DNA of 64,000 bases from JANNBN01 sp031430595. Lineage in GTDB: Bacteria; Actinomycetota; Acidimicrobiia; Acidimicrobiales; JANYDT01. The stretch lies in NCBI GenBank assembly GCA_031430595.1, contig JANPBU010000019.1:13940-77939 (forward strand), written 5' to 3'. The notes under the pieces were generated by a model that saw nothing but the letters and a program-made list of their open reading frames with translations, was not told the origin of the DNA and searched no databases. Each line of letters opens with the position of its first letter. Within the stretch, counting starts at the first letter, position 1. Of this stretch, positions 32,888 to 41,844 are shown piece after piece. The translations under genes and the position numbers were made by a program.

Positions 32888-34315
32888 GTGACAAACCCAA
32901 ATGCGATTCTCTGGTTTCGTCGCGACCTGCGAACCGCTGATCACCCAGCCTTCGAAGCAGCAATCAAGCATGCTGCGCAACTTGGGGGCAAAGTTCTTCC
33001 CGTATTCGTTATCGACCCGGTGTTGATACAACGAAGCGGGCCTAACCGAATTGCCTTCCTTTTTCGAAACTTGCGAGCACTCATCGAAGCAGGGGTGCCT
33101 CTCTCGATTTATCAGGGTCGCCCAGAGGAAGTTGTACCCCGCCTTGCTCGTGAAACGGGTGCTGACGTGTTCGTTACCGGCGATGCAGCACCCTATGGAA
33201 CGAGTCGCGACGTACGTGTTGAAACCGAACTCTCGAAAAGTGGTTCCCAATTTGTAAGGTTTGAAACTAACTACATCGTGCCGCCAGGTACCGTGAGAAA
33301 AGGCGATCAGACCCCGTTCAAAGTATTCACCCCGTTTAGTCGGGTCTGGCTGGCCCACGCCGAAGGCCACCTACCCACGCCTCGAATCAAACTGTCAGCA
33401 GTTCCGTGGTTCGACATGTCTGGCGAAATCGAAAGCAAGATCGGGGTGCCAACCCCCATCCCATCCGACCCGTCCGGCGTTGCAGAAGGGCTTCCCCTGC
33501 AAGGCGAGGTCGCAGCATGGGCCCGGGTTCGTACGTTCGCTGATCGTATTGATGCTTACGAAGAAACGCGAAATATTCCATCGGTCGACCTTACGAGCCG
33601 ACTCTCTGCCGACCTCAAATATGGCGTAATTCACCCTCGCCAGTTGATGCCACTGATTGCGGAACACCCAAGCAAAGGCGCAGCTGTGTTTCGCTCTGAG
33701 CTTTGCTGGCGCGAATTCTATGCAGACGTACTCTTCCATCGACCAGAAACGGTAAGCGAAGCATTTGTTCCGGCCATGAATGCAATGGAAACCGACGATG
33801 GCCCGAATGCCGATGTGCGCTTCGACGCATGGGCAACCGGACATACCGGCTTCCCATTTATCGACGCGGGGATGCGTCAACTGCTGCATGAAGGTTGGAT
33901 GCACAACCGGGTTCGCATGGCGACTGCCAGTTTTTTCGTTAAAGACCTCCACCTTCCATGGCAGCGCGGTGCAGCATGGTTTATGAAGCACCTCGTTGAC
34001 GGCGACGTGGCATCAAACCAACACGGATGGCAGTGGACAGCGGGAACCGGTACCGACGCTTCGCCCTATTTTCGGGTGTTTAACCCCACCAGTCAGGGCC
34101 AAAAGTTTGACCCGAACGGCGAATACATCAAGCGTTGGATACCTGAACTTCGCGACTTCAGTGCGAAAGCAGTTCATGAACCCCACAGCAACGCGGGTCT
34201 CATCGATTACCCGCAACCGATTGTGGATCACGCAGCCGAACGCCTTGAAGCGCTCGATCGGTACAAAGCAATGAAGGGCAACTCTTTAGTTTCTGCAGTC
34301 GATACGATCACCTAG
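32888..34315 (+). CDS. phrB: Deoxyribodipyrimidine photolyase
   Basis: A 475-residue class I CPD photolyase or close relative; it repairs UV-induced pyrimidine dimers with light. The N-terminal antenna domain begins ILWFRRDLRTADHPA. The C-terminal FAD domain has SELCWREFYADVL, GHTGFPFIDAGMRQL, and the strongly conserved WMHNRVRMATASF and NQHGWQWTAGTGTDA segments. The tryptophans of the electron-transfer chain fall in these blocks. The gene follows rbsK by 15 bases with a GTG start. Confidence 0.94.
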   Translation: MTNPNAILWFRRDLRTADHPAFEAAIKHAAQLGGKVLPVFVIDPVLIQRSGPNRIAFLFRNLRALIEAGVPLSIYQGRPEEVVPRLARETGADVFVTGDAAPYGTSRDVRVETELSKSGSQFVRFETNYIVPPGTVRKGDQTPFKVFTPFSRVWLAHAEGHLPTPRIKLSAVPWFDMSGEIESKIGVPTPIPSDPSGVAEGLPLQGEVAAWARVRTFADRIDAYEETRNIPSVDLTSRLSADLKYGVIHPRQLMPLIAEHPSKGAAVFRSELCWREFYADVLFHRPETVSEAFVPAMNAMETDDGPNADVRFDAWATGHTGFPFIDAGMRQLLHEGWMHNRVRMATASFFVKDLHLPWQRGAAWFMKHLVDGDVASNQHGWQWTAGTGTDASPYFRVFNPTSQGQKFDPNGEYIKRWIPELRDFSAKAVHEPHSNAGLIDYPQPIVDHAAERLEALDRYKAMKGNSLVSAVDTIT

Positions 34316-34357
34316 ATGGGAACCGGTAGATGAGAACCGCAGCAGGAGTCATACGTC

Positions 34358-35434
34358 ATGGCACAAGATGAACCAGGCGTAACCGAGCCCGATCTCGATA
34401 TTCGCAAAGCCGCGATTCTCAAAGCAGTGGTCGGTGAACACATTGCAACGGGGCAGCCGGTTGGTTCAATGCACCTTTCCGAAGCAGCAGGCCTCACGAT
34501 TTCAGCAGCGACGATCCGTAACGAAATGAGTTCGCTGGAACGCGACGGATACCTCATGCATCCCCACACATCGGCAGGACGCATTCCAACCGATCGGGGC
34601 TACCGGTTCTTCGTCGACAACGTTGGGTCAAACGTGAGTGTCGCCGAACCCGTTGCACTTCAGGTAAAAGACTTTTTTGACCAGGCCAAAGGCGAACTTG
34701 AGCGAATGCTCGACCACACCACACGGCTTCTCAGCGACCTCACCCATTACACGGCAGTCGTTGTCGCCCCCGAAATCGATTTGGCTTCAATCCGAAGCGT
34801 TCAACTTGTATTGCTTGGGTCAGGCACTTCACGAGATGGTTCGCCCATCGACACAGCGCTCATCGTCGTCGTGCTTTCGAACGGCACGGTTGACAAACAC
34901 CACATCGAATTGCCAAGAGGCCTCTCGACTACCCAAACAGCGCTTGCGACAGCCACACTGACCGGTGGCCTCTTGGGCCTCACGATTGCCCGGGTTCCTC
35001 GAACGTTGACCGCCACCACCGATGCTGGCGTTGATGTTGCCTGCGCCCAAGCCCTCGATGCAATCAGGGGCGAAATCCGAACCAATGATTCCCTCTTTGT
35101 GGGAAGTACCGCGAACATGGCAACCGCCTTCGACGCGCTGCAAACGGTTCGCTCGGTACTCACCCTGCTCGAACAGCAGTATCTGGTAGTGAACCTACTC
35201 AGAGACACCGTGCGCACCGGATCAGCCGTTTCAATCGGTGCCGAACACGGATCAGAAATGTTGTACGAACCACTCGCTTCATGCAGCATCGTCGTGGCGC
35301 CGTACCTTATCGACGGGCGCGTCGCCGGTAGCGTCGGTGTTCTCGGCCCTACCCGCATGAATTACCCGCAAGTCATGGCAGCCGTGGCCGCCGTTTCCGA
35401 GCGTCTTTCCGAACGACTTTCCGAACCCCGTTAA
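34358..35434 (+). CDS. hrcA: Heat-inducible transcription repressor HrcA
   Basis: A 358-residue HrcA, which represses heat-shock genes through the CIRCE element. The N-terminal winged helix contains RKAAILKAVVGEHIATGQPV and SAATIRNEMSSLERDGYL, followed by HPHTSAGRIPTDRGYRFFVD, the best-known HrcA segment. The C-terminal domain ends with ASCSIVVAPYLIDG and VGVLGPTRMNYPQVM. An AGGAG site precedes the ATG by nine bases. No CIRCE sequence is seen upstream of it or of dnaJ. It begins the conserved hrcA-dnaJ-rsmE cluster. Confidence 0.95.
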   Translation: MAQDEPGVTEPDLDIRKAAILKAVVGEHIATGQPVGSMHLSEAAGLTISAATIRNEMSSLERDGYLMHPHTSAGRIPTDRGYRFFVDNVGSNVSVAEPVALQVKDFFDQAKGELERMLDHTTRLLSDLTHYTAVVVAPEIDLASIRSVQLVLLGSGTSRDGSPIDTALIVVVLSNGTVDKHHIELPRGLSTTQTALATATLTGGLLGLTIARVPRTLTATTDAGVDVACAQALDAIRGEIRTNDSLFVGSTANMATAFDALQTVRSVLTLLEQQYLVVNLLRDTVRTGSAVSIGAEHGSEMLYEPLASCSIVVAPYLIDGRVAGSVGVLGPTRMNYPQVMAAVAAVSERLSERLSEPR

Positions 35435-35455
35435 GTACGAATCGAGTTGCGCCGC

Positions 35456-35478
35456 ATTAGGTGTTCTTAGCGCCTAAT
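35456..35478. promoter_or_regulatory. Dyad between hrcA and dnaJ
   Basis: ATTAGGTG (35456-35463) and CGCCTAAT (35471-35478) form a hairpin with one wobble and a seven-base loop. It could attenuate hrcA read-through or serve as an operator for dnaJ. It does not match CIRCE. Confidence 0.4.
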
Positions 35479-35516
35479 CTTTGTGGTTCAGGATTCTTGA
35501 CGTCCTGCCTTTTCCC

Positions 35517-36653
35517 ATGCCTGAATCAACTGACTTTTACGAACTTCTCGGTGTCGCACGAACTGCGACCGAAGACGAACTCAAGAAGGCGTATCGGGCG
35601 CGTGCCCGTGAGCTTCACCCCGACGCGAACCCGGACGACCCAACCGCCGAAGACCGATTCAAAAAGGTTTCTGTCGCCTACGAAATTTTGAAAGACCCTG
35701 AAAAGCGGCGGGTATACGACCAATACGGTGTCGACGGCCTCCGAGGTGGCGGTGGTGGTGGCGGTGATCCATTCGCAGGCTTTGGTGGGCTTGGCGATAT
35801 TTTCGAAGCATTCTTCGGAGGCAGTAACCCATTTGGTGGAGGCGGGCAACGACGTGACCCCTCAGGGCCACCACGAGGCCCCGACGTCGACATAGTCGCC
35901 GACCTTGCCTTCGAAGAAGCAGTGTTTGGAACCCACAAAGAGATCCAGTTTCGAGTGGGTGCACCATGTGAAACGTGCTCGGCTTCAGGGGCCGCTGCTG
36001 GCACCAAAGCAACCAGTTGCACGCAATGCAACGGCTCGGGTGAAGTACGCCAACTCCGCCAAACCCTGCTCGGACAGATGATGACTGCTGCGCCGTGTGG
36101 CCGCTGCGGTGGAACTGGCCGAATGATCGAACAGCCGTGTCTGACGTGTCGCGGTGATGGTCGACGAGTTGAAACGCGCACCTACACGATCGATGTTCCA
36201 GCTGGGGTCGATCAAGGTGTTCGGTTGAGATACCCCGGTCGCGGCAGCGTCGGGCTGCGTGGGGGTGGCCCCGGCGATCTCATGGTGAGTATTCGTGTGG
36301 CAGAACATCCGCGCTTCGAACGCCACGGCAACGACCTGGCTGAACTGCTCGAAATACCGTTCACCCAAGCAACGCTCGGTGCAGTGTTGAAGTACGAGAC
36401 ACTCGACGGCATCGAAGACCTTGTCATTCCGGCTGGAACCATCACCGGTAAGCAGTTTCGGCTTCGTGAACGCGGGGTTCCCAAATCAAACAATCGGCGT
36501 GGTGACTTGATTGTTCAGGTGCTCGTCTCAACACCAAAGCATCTTTCGAAAGAAGAAGATGCGTTGTTGCGACAATTTGCTGAACTACGAAATGAAGCTG
36601 TTGCACCACCCGATACGTCGTTCCTCGGCAAAATCCGTTCCAAGTTTGGATGA
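35517..36653 (+). CDS. dnaJ: Chaperone protein DnaJ
   Basis: 378 residues from ATG 35517. J domain: DFYELLGVARTATEDELKKA with the HPD motif in RELHPDANPDD. A Gly/Phe-rich region (about 75-110) follows, then four zinc-binding repeats CETCSASG, CTQCNGSG, CGRCGGTG and CLTCRGDG, and the C-terminal peptide-binding domains. It stimulates DnaK ATPase and delivers clients. The longer frame to 35481 only adds residues before the canonical start. It overlaps rsmE by four bases (ATGA). This is the hrcA-linked, second DnaJ of actinobacteria; grpE and dnaK are not in the window. Confidence 0.95.
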   Translation: MPESTDFYELLGVARTATEDELKKAYRARARELHPDANPDDPTAEDRFKKVSVAYEILKDPEKRRVYDQYGVDGLRGGGGGGGDPFAGFGGLGDIFEAFFGGSNPFGGGGQRRDPSGPPRGPDVDIVADLAFEEAVFGTHKEIQFRVGAPCETCSASGAAAGTKATSCTQCNGSGEVRQLRQTLLGQMMTAAPCGRCGGTGRMIEQPCLTCRGDGRRVETRTYTIDVPAGVDQGVRLRYPGRGSVGLRGGGPGDLMVSIRVAEHPRFERHGNDLAELLEIPFTQATLGAVLKYETLDGIEDLVIPAGTITGKQFRLRERGVPKSNNRRGDLIVQVLVSTPKHLSKEEDALLRQFAELRNEAVAPPDTSFLGKIRSKFG

Positions 36654-37426
36654 TCGAGAACCAGGTTCCGTTGCCCGGCAGGCGGTCTGAGAATCAGAAT
36701 GGCAGACCGGCGCTGCTTGCGTCCCGGGCGCACGTCTTGCTTGCCGATCTTGATCCGCTCGCAACCACCGTTGTGCTGAGTACCGCTGCGTTGCGTCACC
36801 TTCTCAAGGTGCTTCGACTTCGTCGAGGTGAACTGGTCACAGTGACCGACGGCAAAGGCTGGTGGGCACCAACCCACATTCCGGCTGACGACACCGACAC
36901 GTTCGCCCTCACGTCCCCACCCATGTTTTCTGAGCGTCGATCACCGAACCTGTGCATCGCCTTTGCGCTGACTAAAGGTGACAAACCCGATTTCACCGTA
37001 CAAAAACTGACTGAATGCGGAATCGATCGCATTGTGTTGCTTCGATCAACTCGGTCGGTTGTTCGCTGGGACGATGATCACGCCGTCAAGCATTTGGCCA
37101 AACTGAAACTCGTAGCTGCCGAGGCAATGATGCAGTCTCGCGGCGTTTGGCTACCGAGCATCGAGGGTCCGGTGCCGTGCCAAACCTTCGCGGCAGGAGC
37201 AACCAGACCGGTACACCGTGCCGACATGGTTGGCCAGCCAGTCGGCGAGCACGTCACCACGATCGTGATCGGACCAGAGGGTGGATGGGACGAAGGCGAA
37301 CGCCAATTGTTTCCGGAATCGGTGGCGCTCACCGGCACCGTCCTACGGGCCGAAACAGCGGCCATCGTCGCTGCGGGCATCATGTCATCATCTAGAGATA
37401 CGAAATCCACCCACTCGGCGTGGTAA
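36650..37426 (+). CDS. rsmE: 16S rRNA (uracil-1498-N3)-methyltransferase
   Basis: A 258-residue SPOUT-class methyltransferase. The N-terminal PUA-like part has LSTAALRHLLKVLRLRRGELV; the C-terminal knotted domain has KLTECGIDRIVLL, VAAEAMMQSRGVWLP, VIGPEGGWDEGE and LRAETAAIVA, which bind SAM. It methylates U1498 of 16S rRNA. It starts inside the dnaJ stop (ATGA) and continues the hrcA-dnaJ-rsmE order found in many Gram-positive bacteria. Short tail after the last motif, but complete. Confidence 0.93.
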   Translation: MIENQVPLPGRRSENQNGRPALLASRAHVLLADLDPLATTVVLSTAALRHLLKVLRLRRGELVTVTDGKGWWAPTHIPADDTDTFALTSPPMFSERRSPNLCIAFALTKGDKPDFTVQKLTECGIDRIVLLRSTRSVVRWDDDHAVKHLAKLKLVAAEAMMQSRGVWLPSIEGPVPCQTFAAGATRPVHRADMVGQPVGEHVTTIVIGPEGGWDEGERQLFPESVALTGTVLRAETAAIVAAGIMSSSRDTKSTHSAW

Positions 37427-37550
37427 TCAGTACACTACTGAATGAAGGTTCGCTGATTTGTGCTCAATCACGATCATTGAACCGATCCGAGACAGCTAAT
37501 CCCACGATCTCAAGCGACCCCCGACGTTTGAGTGATGCGGAAGGAACCAA

Positions 37551-38060
37551 GTGGACATCGAACAGGAAGACTCGAGCTATACCCGACTGGTAGGTCTGCG
37601 GCTTCGCGCCGTGCGCCGCCAAAAGCGGTTATCGCTTCACGATGTCGAAACCGACTCGGGTAAAGAGTTCAAGGCATCAGTACTAGGAGCCTATGAACGA
37701 GGCGAGCGGGCCATTTCGGTACCGAGGCTGCAACGACTTTCGGCCTTTTACGGCGTGCCAGTCGATCAGCTGCTTCCGCCCATGTCGTCAACTGGTGATG
37801 ACGGCCTCACTGCTAGCGAGCGTCGCGGTCAGGTTCGGGGCATCACGATTGACCTCCATCGTCTCGATTCGCTGTCGACCCACGAAGCAGCGCTGCTCAG
37901 CCGGTATGTTGGCATGATCAAATCACAGCGCTACGGGTTTGCCGGAAGCGAATTGACGATGCGCCGGGAAGACCTCAACGCACTTGCAGTGCTGCTTGAA
38001 AGCGATATTGAAACCGTCAAGATGCGGATCTCTTCGCTTGGGTTCGAGCTCGTCAACTAG
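37551..38060 (+). CDS. BldD-like XRE-family transcriptional regulator
   Basis: A 169-residue protein with an N-terminal helix-turn-helix (LRLRAVRRQKRLSLHDVETD, then LGAYERGERAISVPRLQRLS) and the BldD-type C-terminal domain after residue ~80. The C-terminal block SQRYGFAGSELTMRREDL aligns by eye with the c-di-GMP-binding segment of Streptomyces BldD: the RxxD half (RRED) is kept, but the RGD half reads RYG. A purine-rich AAGGAA precedes the GTG start. BldD is a global developmental regulator in Streptomyces; in this lineage its targets are unknown. Confidence 0.82.
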   Translation: MDIEQEDSSYTRLVGLRLRAVRRQKRLSLHDVETDSGKEFKASVLGAYERGERAISVPRLQRLSAFYGVPVDQLLPPMSSTGDDGLTASERRGQVRGITIDLHRLDSLSTHEAALLSRYVGMIKSQRYGFAGSELTMRREDLNALAVLLESDIETVKMRISSLGFELVN

Positions 38061-38135
38061 TTCTTCCCTCAGCTCGTGCCTCTCTTGGGCTATACCTCTC
38101 GTCAACTGGCGAAGGTTGCCTATGCTAAGCGTTTC

Positions 38136-39287
38136 ATGGATTCACCTGCCTATACCCCCGCTGATTTTGGGGTGTATGTTCACGTCCCGTTTTGTTCGAA
38201 ACGATGCGACTACTGCGCGTTTGCCACCTGGACTGACCGGTCGCATCTTATGGATGCGCATACAGACGCTTCGATAAAACACCTTCAGCTGCTGAAGGCC
38301 AACGGACGATCCCGTACAGCAAGCTCGGTGTTTTTTGGCGGAGGAACCCCCTCCCTACTACCGCCACACCACATCGCGAATTTTTTGGGTGAGATTGACC
38401 GAACGGGCGACGCCGAAGTCACTATTGAATGTAACCCTGACACCGTTTCAGCAGAGCTGTTCAAGGCCTACGTCGATGCCGGGGTCACCCGAATTAGCTT
38501 TGGTGTTCAATCAATGGTTGACCACGTGCTGCTTGCCCTTGGCCGAACCCACGACCCGGAGAATGTGATTCGAGGGGTTGAATTTGCGAGGAATGCCGGA
38601 TTGACGTTTAACCTTGATCTGATTTACGGAGGCGCTGGCGAAACTCTCGATGATTGGGCGACCACCGTTGAACGGGTTCTCGCACTTAACCCACCTCACG
38701 TATCGGCTTATGCGTTGACCATTGAAGCGGGTACGCCGCTTGCGCTCGATTCCAAACGTCACCCTGATGATGACGATCTGGCCGACAAGTATCTGTTAGC
38801 AACGGAACGCTTCGCCACGGTCGGGCTTGAAAGTTATGAGATTTCGAATTGGTCGTTGCCCGGACGAGAATGCCGACACAATTGGCTGTACTGGATGCAA
38901 GGTGACTATGTGGGGGTTGGATGCGCTGCGCATTCTCACGAGGAGGGGCGTCGCTGGTGGAACCTTCGAACCCCAGATCGGTATATCGACGCTCAGACCT
39001 CCGGTCGGGCAGCCGAAACTGCTGACAGCGAGGGTTTCACGGCCGCGAGCGAGGTGCTCGACCCTGAAACACGCAAACTTGAACGACTCCAACTGATGTT
39101 GCGCACCCGCCTTGGTGTTCCTATCGATGCTCTTTCCGTTAAGGATCGAGAAGAACTCGAATCGTTGATCGATGCTGCAGAGCCCGGGCGGGTACGACTG
39201 AATGCGAACGGTCGGCTCCTTGCCAACGAAGTTTCGCATCGGTTGATTGTCGAACTACCTTCTGACACCCCCGTCGAGTTAGGTTGA
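38136..39287 (+). CDS. hemW: HemW-like radical SAM haem chaperone
   Basis: 383 residues from ATG 38136; a GTG at 38076 would add 20 residues. The radical SAM cluster motif is CSKRCDYC in VHVPFCSKRCDYCAF. Further family motifs are FFGGGTPSLL, ECNPDTVS, ISFGVQSM and LIYGGAGETLDDW. HemW proteins resemble coproporphyrinogen oxidase HemN but act in haem delivery. In many actinobacteria hemW lies beside lepA and hrcA; here it lies after a BldD-like gene. Its end contains the -10 box of the next gene. Confidence 0.9.
   Translation: MDSPAYTPADFGVYVHVPFCSKRCDYCAFATWTDRSHLMDAHTDASIKHLQLLKANGRSRTASSVFFGGGTPSLLPPHHIANFLGEIDRTGDAEVTIECNPDTVSAELFKAYVDAGVTRISFGVQSMVDHVLLALGRTHDPENVIRGVEFARNAGLTFNLDLIYGGAGETLDDWATTVERVLALNPPHVSAYALTIEAGTPLALDSKRHPDDDDLADKYLLATERFATVGLESYEISNWSLPGRECRHNWLYWMQGDYVGVGCAAHSHEEGRRWWNLRTPDRYIDAQTSGRAAETADSEGFTAASEVLDPETRKLERLQLMLRTRLGVPIDALSVKDREELESLIDAAEPGRVRLNANGRLLANEVSHRLIVELPSDTPVELG
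39280..39285 (+). promoter_or_regulatory. -10 box TAGGTT, leaderless start of acyl-CoA dehydrogenase-like gene
   Basis: TAGGTT, six bases (gacgtt), then GTG at 39292. The box overlaps the last codons of hemW, so the promoter is embedded in coding sequence. Confidence 0.5.
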
Positions 39288-39291
39288 CGTT

Positions 39292-40419
39292 GTGACGACT
39301 AGTGCTGTTGTAGCGAACTTTGCGGCGGCATCGCTGGCCGCACAAACCAACGCAGAAGCCACCGAGGCCGCTCGACGCTTAGATGCGAACGTCGTCGAAG
39401 CCCTGAAGGCGGCCGGATCCTTTCGGTTGTTTGTGCCAAAGGTGTACGGAGGGCTCGGGTTGTCTGTTCCCGACATCATTGCGCACCTCAGCGAACTCAG
39501 TCGTGCTGACGGGGCAGCAGGGTGGTGCGCCGCAATCGCCAGCACAACGTCGCATGTGGCTGGCTCAATCGACCCGGCGTGGGCCCGCGAGATCTTTAGT
39601 AACCACAACGGCGTCACCGGCGGAGCATTTGCCCCAACCGGAAAAGCGACAGTTACCCCCGACGGACATCTTCTCGTCGATGGTAAGTGGGCATGGGGTA
39701 GCGGAAGCCAACACTGCGACTGGCTCTGCGGAGGAACTAAAGATGCAGACGGTACGTTCCGAATCGTATTTTTTCCGGCCCAACAAGCGACCATTTTCGA
39801 CACCTGGTATTCGTCTGGTTTGCGCGGCACCGGTTCTCACGATTTTGAGGTGAGCGGGTTGCGGGTACCGGACGGCTGCTGGTCACTACCGGTTGGTTCG
39901 AAAGTACAGGTCGATGACCCGCTTGCTCGAATGCCGATGTACACCTTGTTTGCCGCAAGTATCGCCTCGGTGATGCTCGGAATCAGTCGACGGGCGATTG
40001 ATGAACTCAGTGAACTCGCCACCACAAAGCGACCAACAGGTTCATCGAAATCACTGAGCGAGTCATCGAGCACCCACGTCGATCTTGGTAGGGCCGAGGG
40101 TCTGTGGCGCTCGGCCTCCGCGTGGCTGAATGATGAAGTCGGCCTCGCTTGGGAATCTGTTCTTGCAGGAAACCGAGTCACTACAGCGCGTCGCGCATCA
40201 GTGCGCGCTGCGGCAACGCACGCGAGTAGTTCAGCCCGTCAAGCGACCGACCTGGCATATGACCTTGGCGGCGGCACGAGCGTGTACGCAAGTAGCCCCC
40301 TTCAGCGCTGCTTCCGAGACGTTCATACCGCAAGCGCGCATATTATGGTTCATTCGAGAAATACCGAAACGTTCGGACGTCATCTGCTCGGGCTTCCCAT
40401 CGACACAGCGATGCTCTAA
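39292..40419 (+). CDS. Acyl-CoA dehydrogenase-fold flavoprotein (monooxygenase-like group)
   Basis: A 375-residue protein of the acyl-CoA dehydrogenase fold. It reads RLFVPKVYGGLGLSVPDII at the N-terminus, then GRADGAAGWC-like ELSRADGAAGWC, a mid-domain with VDGKWAWGSGSQHCDW, and a C-terminal helical bundle ending in RCFRDVHTASAHIMVH. That ending and the lack of the usual catalytic Glu loop fit the HpaC-partnered, flavin-dependent monooxygenase relatives (group D; dibenzothiophene or hydroxyphenyl acid type) more than true dehydrogenases. Substrate unknown. It stands alone with its own predicted leaderless promoter. Confidence 0.75.
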   Translation: MTTSAVVANFAAASLAAQTNAEATEAARRLDANVVEALKAAGSFRLFVPKVYGGLGLSVPDIIAHLSELSRADGAAGWCAAIASTTSHVAGSIDPAWAREIFSNHNGVTGGAFAPTGKATVTPDGHLLVDGKWAWGSGSQHCDWLCGGTKDADGTFRIVFFPAQQATIFDTWYSSGLRGTGSHDFEVSGLRVPDGCWSLPVGSKVQVDDPLARMPMYTLFAASIASVMLGISRRAIDELSELATTKRPTGSSKSLSESSSTHVDLGRAEGLWRSASAWLNDEVGLAWESVLAGNRVTTARRASVRAAATHASSSARQATDLAYDLGGGTSVYASSPLQRCFRDVHTASAHIMVHSRNTETFGRHLLGLPIDTAML

Positions 40420-40523
40420 GTCTGAGCGTTGCCTGACCGGCCCCGGCCGTCTGGCGTTCAACGGGGTGCCTTTCTGGCAGGTACGGTGAGGCCCATGTTG
40501 ACACACAGACTGCCTGACGGGCG

Positions 40524-40997
40524 ATGGACGTAAGACTGACACCTGGGGATCGAGCCCCCGATCTGAACCTCGCTGACCAGCATGGCGAAATGTTGTCACT
40601 CGGTGACTATCTCGGACGAAAGGTATGCGTGTATTTCTATCCGAAGGCCGATACTCCAGGATGTACCCTTCAGTCCTGTTCGTTGCGTGACCTGCAACCG
40701 CAACTCGGAGACACCGTAATCATTGGCGTTTCGCCCGATACTTCAGCCAAGCAGGCAAAGTTCGATGCGAAATATTCGCTGGGGTTTGCACTTCTGGCCG
40801 ACGTCGACCATGTCGCATCCGAGGCGTACGGGGTTTGGAGAGTAAAATCGATGTACGGCCGAACCTATATGGGCATCGAACGAAGCGCTTTTCTGATCGA
40901 TGCCAACGGGTTGATCGAACAGGCCTGGTACAAAGTAAGCCCGAAAGATACTCCGATTAAGTTGCTCGAATCGCTCGGGATTTCCGGTCAGGCATGA
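40524..40997 (+). CDS. bcp: Thioredoxin-dependent peroxiredoxin, Bcp/PrxQ type
   Basis: A 157-residue PrxQ. The peroxidatic Cys lies in YPKADTPGCTLQSCSLRDL near residue 47, with a second Cys five positions later, the atypical 2-Cys arrangement. Later motifs IIGVSPDTSAKQAKF and the SAFLIDANGLI segment agree. It reduces hydrogen peroxide and organic peroxides with electrons from thioredoxin. It overlaps fabZ by four bases (ATGA), so the two are translationally coupled. The 104-base space before it holds no gene. Confidence 0.92.
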   Translation: MDVRLTPGDRAPDLNLADQHGEMLSLGDYLGRKVCVYFYPKADTPGCTLQSCSLRDLQPQLGDTVIIGVSPDTSAKQAKFDAKYSLGFALLADVDHVASEAYGVWRVKSMYGRTYMGIERSAFLIDANGLIEQAWYKVSPKDTPIKLLESLGISGQA

Positions 40998-41419
40998 GCA
41001 CTTTTTCACCCACAGATCTGATTCCGCATCGCGACCCGTTTCTTTTTGTTACGCGAATTGTGGCGATCGAACCAGGCGTAAGAGCACATTGCCAATGGGT
41101 ACTGACGGGTGAAGAGCCGTTTTGGGCTGGGCATTTTCCGGGACGGCCAACGATGCCAGGTGTACTTATGATCGAATCATTGGCCCAAACCGGGGCTATC
41201 GCGTTGCGAGCCGACGAGCGCTTTGCGTCGAAGCTTGCGTTATTTGGTGGCGTCGACGGCGTCCGTTTCCGCAGGCAGGTTGGTCCGGGTGAAACGCTCG
41301 ACCTCGAAGTTGAAATCACCCAAATGTCGAGTCGAATGGGCAAAGGAAAAGGTCGTGCCGCGGTTGACGGCAAAACGGCGTGCGAAGCTGAACTGTTGTT
41401 TGTGTTCGCTGACGCTTAG
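40994..41419 (+). CDS. fabZ: 3-hydroxyacyl-[acyl-carrier-protein] dehydratase FabZ
   Basis: A 141-residue hot-dog-fold dehydratase. The N-terminal LIPHRDPFLFVTRI and the active-site helix GHFPGRPTMPGVLMIESLAQ, with catalytic His and Glu, are both intact. It removes water from 3-hydroxyacyl-ACP in type II fatty acid synthesis. The other FASII genes (fabD, fabH, fabG, acpP, fabF) lie just beyond a 1.6 kb decayed region, on the opposite strand, so fabZ now converges on them. It is coupled to bcp upstream. Confidence 0.9.
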   Translation: MSTFSPTDLIPHRDPFLFVTRIVAIEPGVRAHCQWVLTGEEPFWAGHFPGRPTMPGVLMIESLAQTGAIALRADERFASKLALFGGVDGVRFRRQVGPGETLDLEVEITQMSSRMGKGKGRAAVDGKTACEAELLFVFADA

Positions 41420-41456
41420 CGCTCTTCGTTGACACCCCGAAAGTGTGGGGATCTAG

Positions 41457-41507
41457 GTCGTGTTTGGGGTACGTTCACAGCGGCTTTCACCAGGCCCCGA
41501 ACACGAC
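41457..41507. repeat. Inverted repeat after fabZ
   Basis: GTCGTGTTTGGGG (41457-41469) and CCCCGAACACGAC (41495-41507) pair at 12 of 13 positions, loop 25. GGGTACGT and ACGTACCC (41511-41518) form an overlapping second pair. It lies between fabZ and the first 14-bp direct repeat. It may be a fabZ terminator or a scar of insertion. Confidence 0.5.
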
Positions 41508-41558
41508 TCACGTACCCACTGTTACCCGCCGTTGTAGTTAATGGGTTTGTCACGGAAG

Positions 41559-41572
41559 TTCAAGTCCCCCTT
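41559..41572 (+). repeat. Left copy of 14-bp direct repeat flanking decayed island
   Basis: TTCAAGTCCCCCTT, identical to 42995-43008. The similarity to a toxin-like protein begins inside it (from 41563). The sequence resembles a tRNA T-loop/stem 3' part, but no tRNA surrounds it. Confidence 0.7.
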
Positions 41573-41844
41573 TTGATGTCGCTAACGGCGAAGCGTTCCA
41601 TGAGCGTCTCGTCGAGGCCCTCCGAAATGATCCGCACGATGATCGGTTCGTTTTGCAAGCCAGTCAACCTCAACAACTCGGCGAGGATGGCGGTGGACAT
41701 CTCGCGTGGCGTTTAACGGTGAGCGCAAGTTTGGCTGACCGCTCGTTTGGAAAGATCCAGCTGGACGTGTCGCCGCGAACACATAAGCTTCCGGACCCAA
41801 GGATTCGCGAAACTTGCGGGGTTGGTTGCAGCCCATGCTCTTAA
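41563..41844 (+). pseudogene. Fragment of an AbiEii-like nucleotidyltransferase (first copy)
   Basis: One frame reads PFDVANGEAFHERLVEAL, then EDGGGHLAWRLTVSASLADR and FGKIQLDVSPR, which resembles the middle of AbiEii/AbiGii-type nucleotidyltransferase toxins. There is no start, no nucleotidyltransferase motif I (GG-T/S) and no proper C-terminus; the frame ends at 41844. It is a remnant with both ends missing. The family call is from partial resemblance. Confidence 0.45.

Noticed and set aside
34316..34357. CIRCE element before hrcA
   Set aside because: No TTAGCACTC-N9-GAGTGCTAA-like sequence is present; the dyad at 35456-35478 differs from it.
37427..37550. Riboswitch upstream of the BldD-like gene
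   Set aside because: Only a 5-bp CTCAA/TTGAG dyad is visible; no known riboswitch motif is recognised.
40497..40535. 12-codon leader ORF overlapping the bcp start
   Set aside because: It has a TACGGT box upstream but no conserved feature; it could be chance.
41559..41572. Attachment site formed by a tRNA 3' end
   Set aside because: The 14-bp repeat resembles a T-loop, but neither copy has a T-stem partner or an acceptor stem, and no integrase is present.
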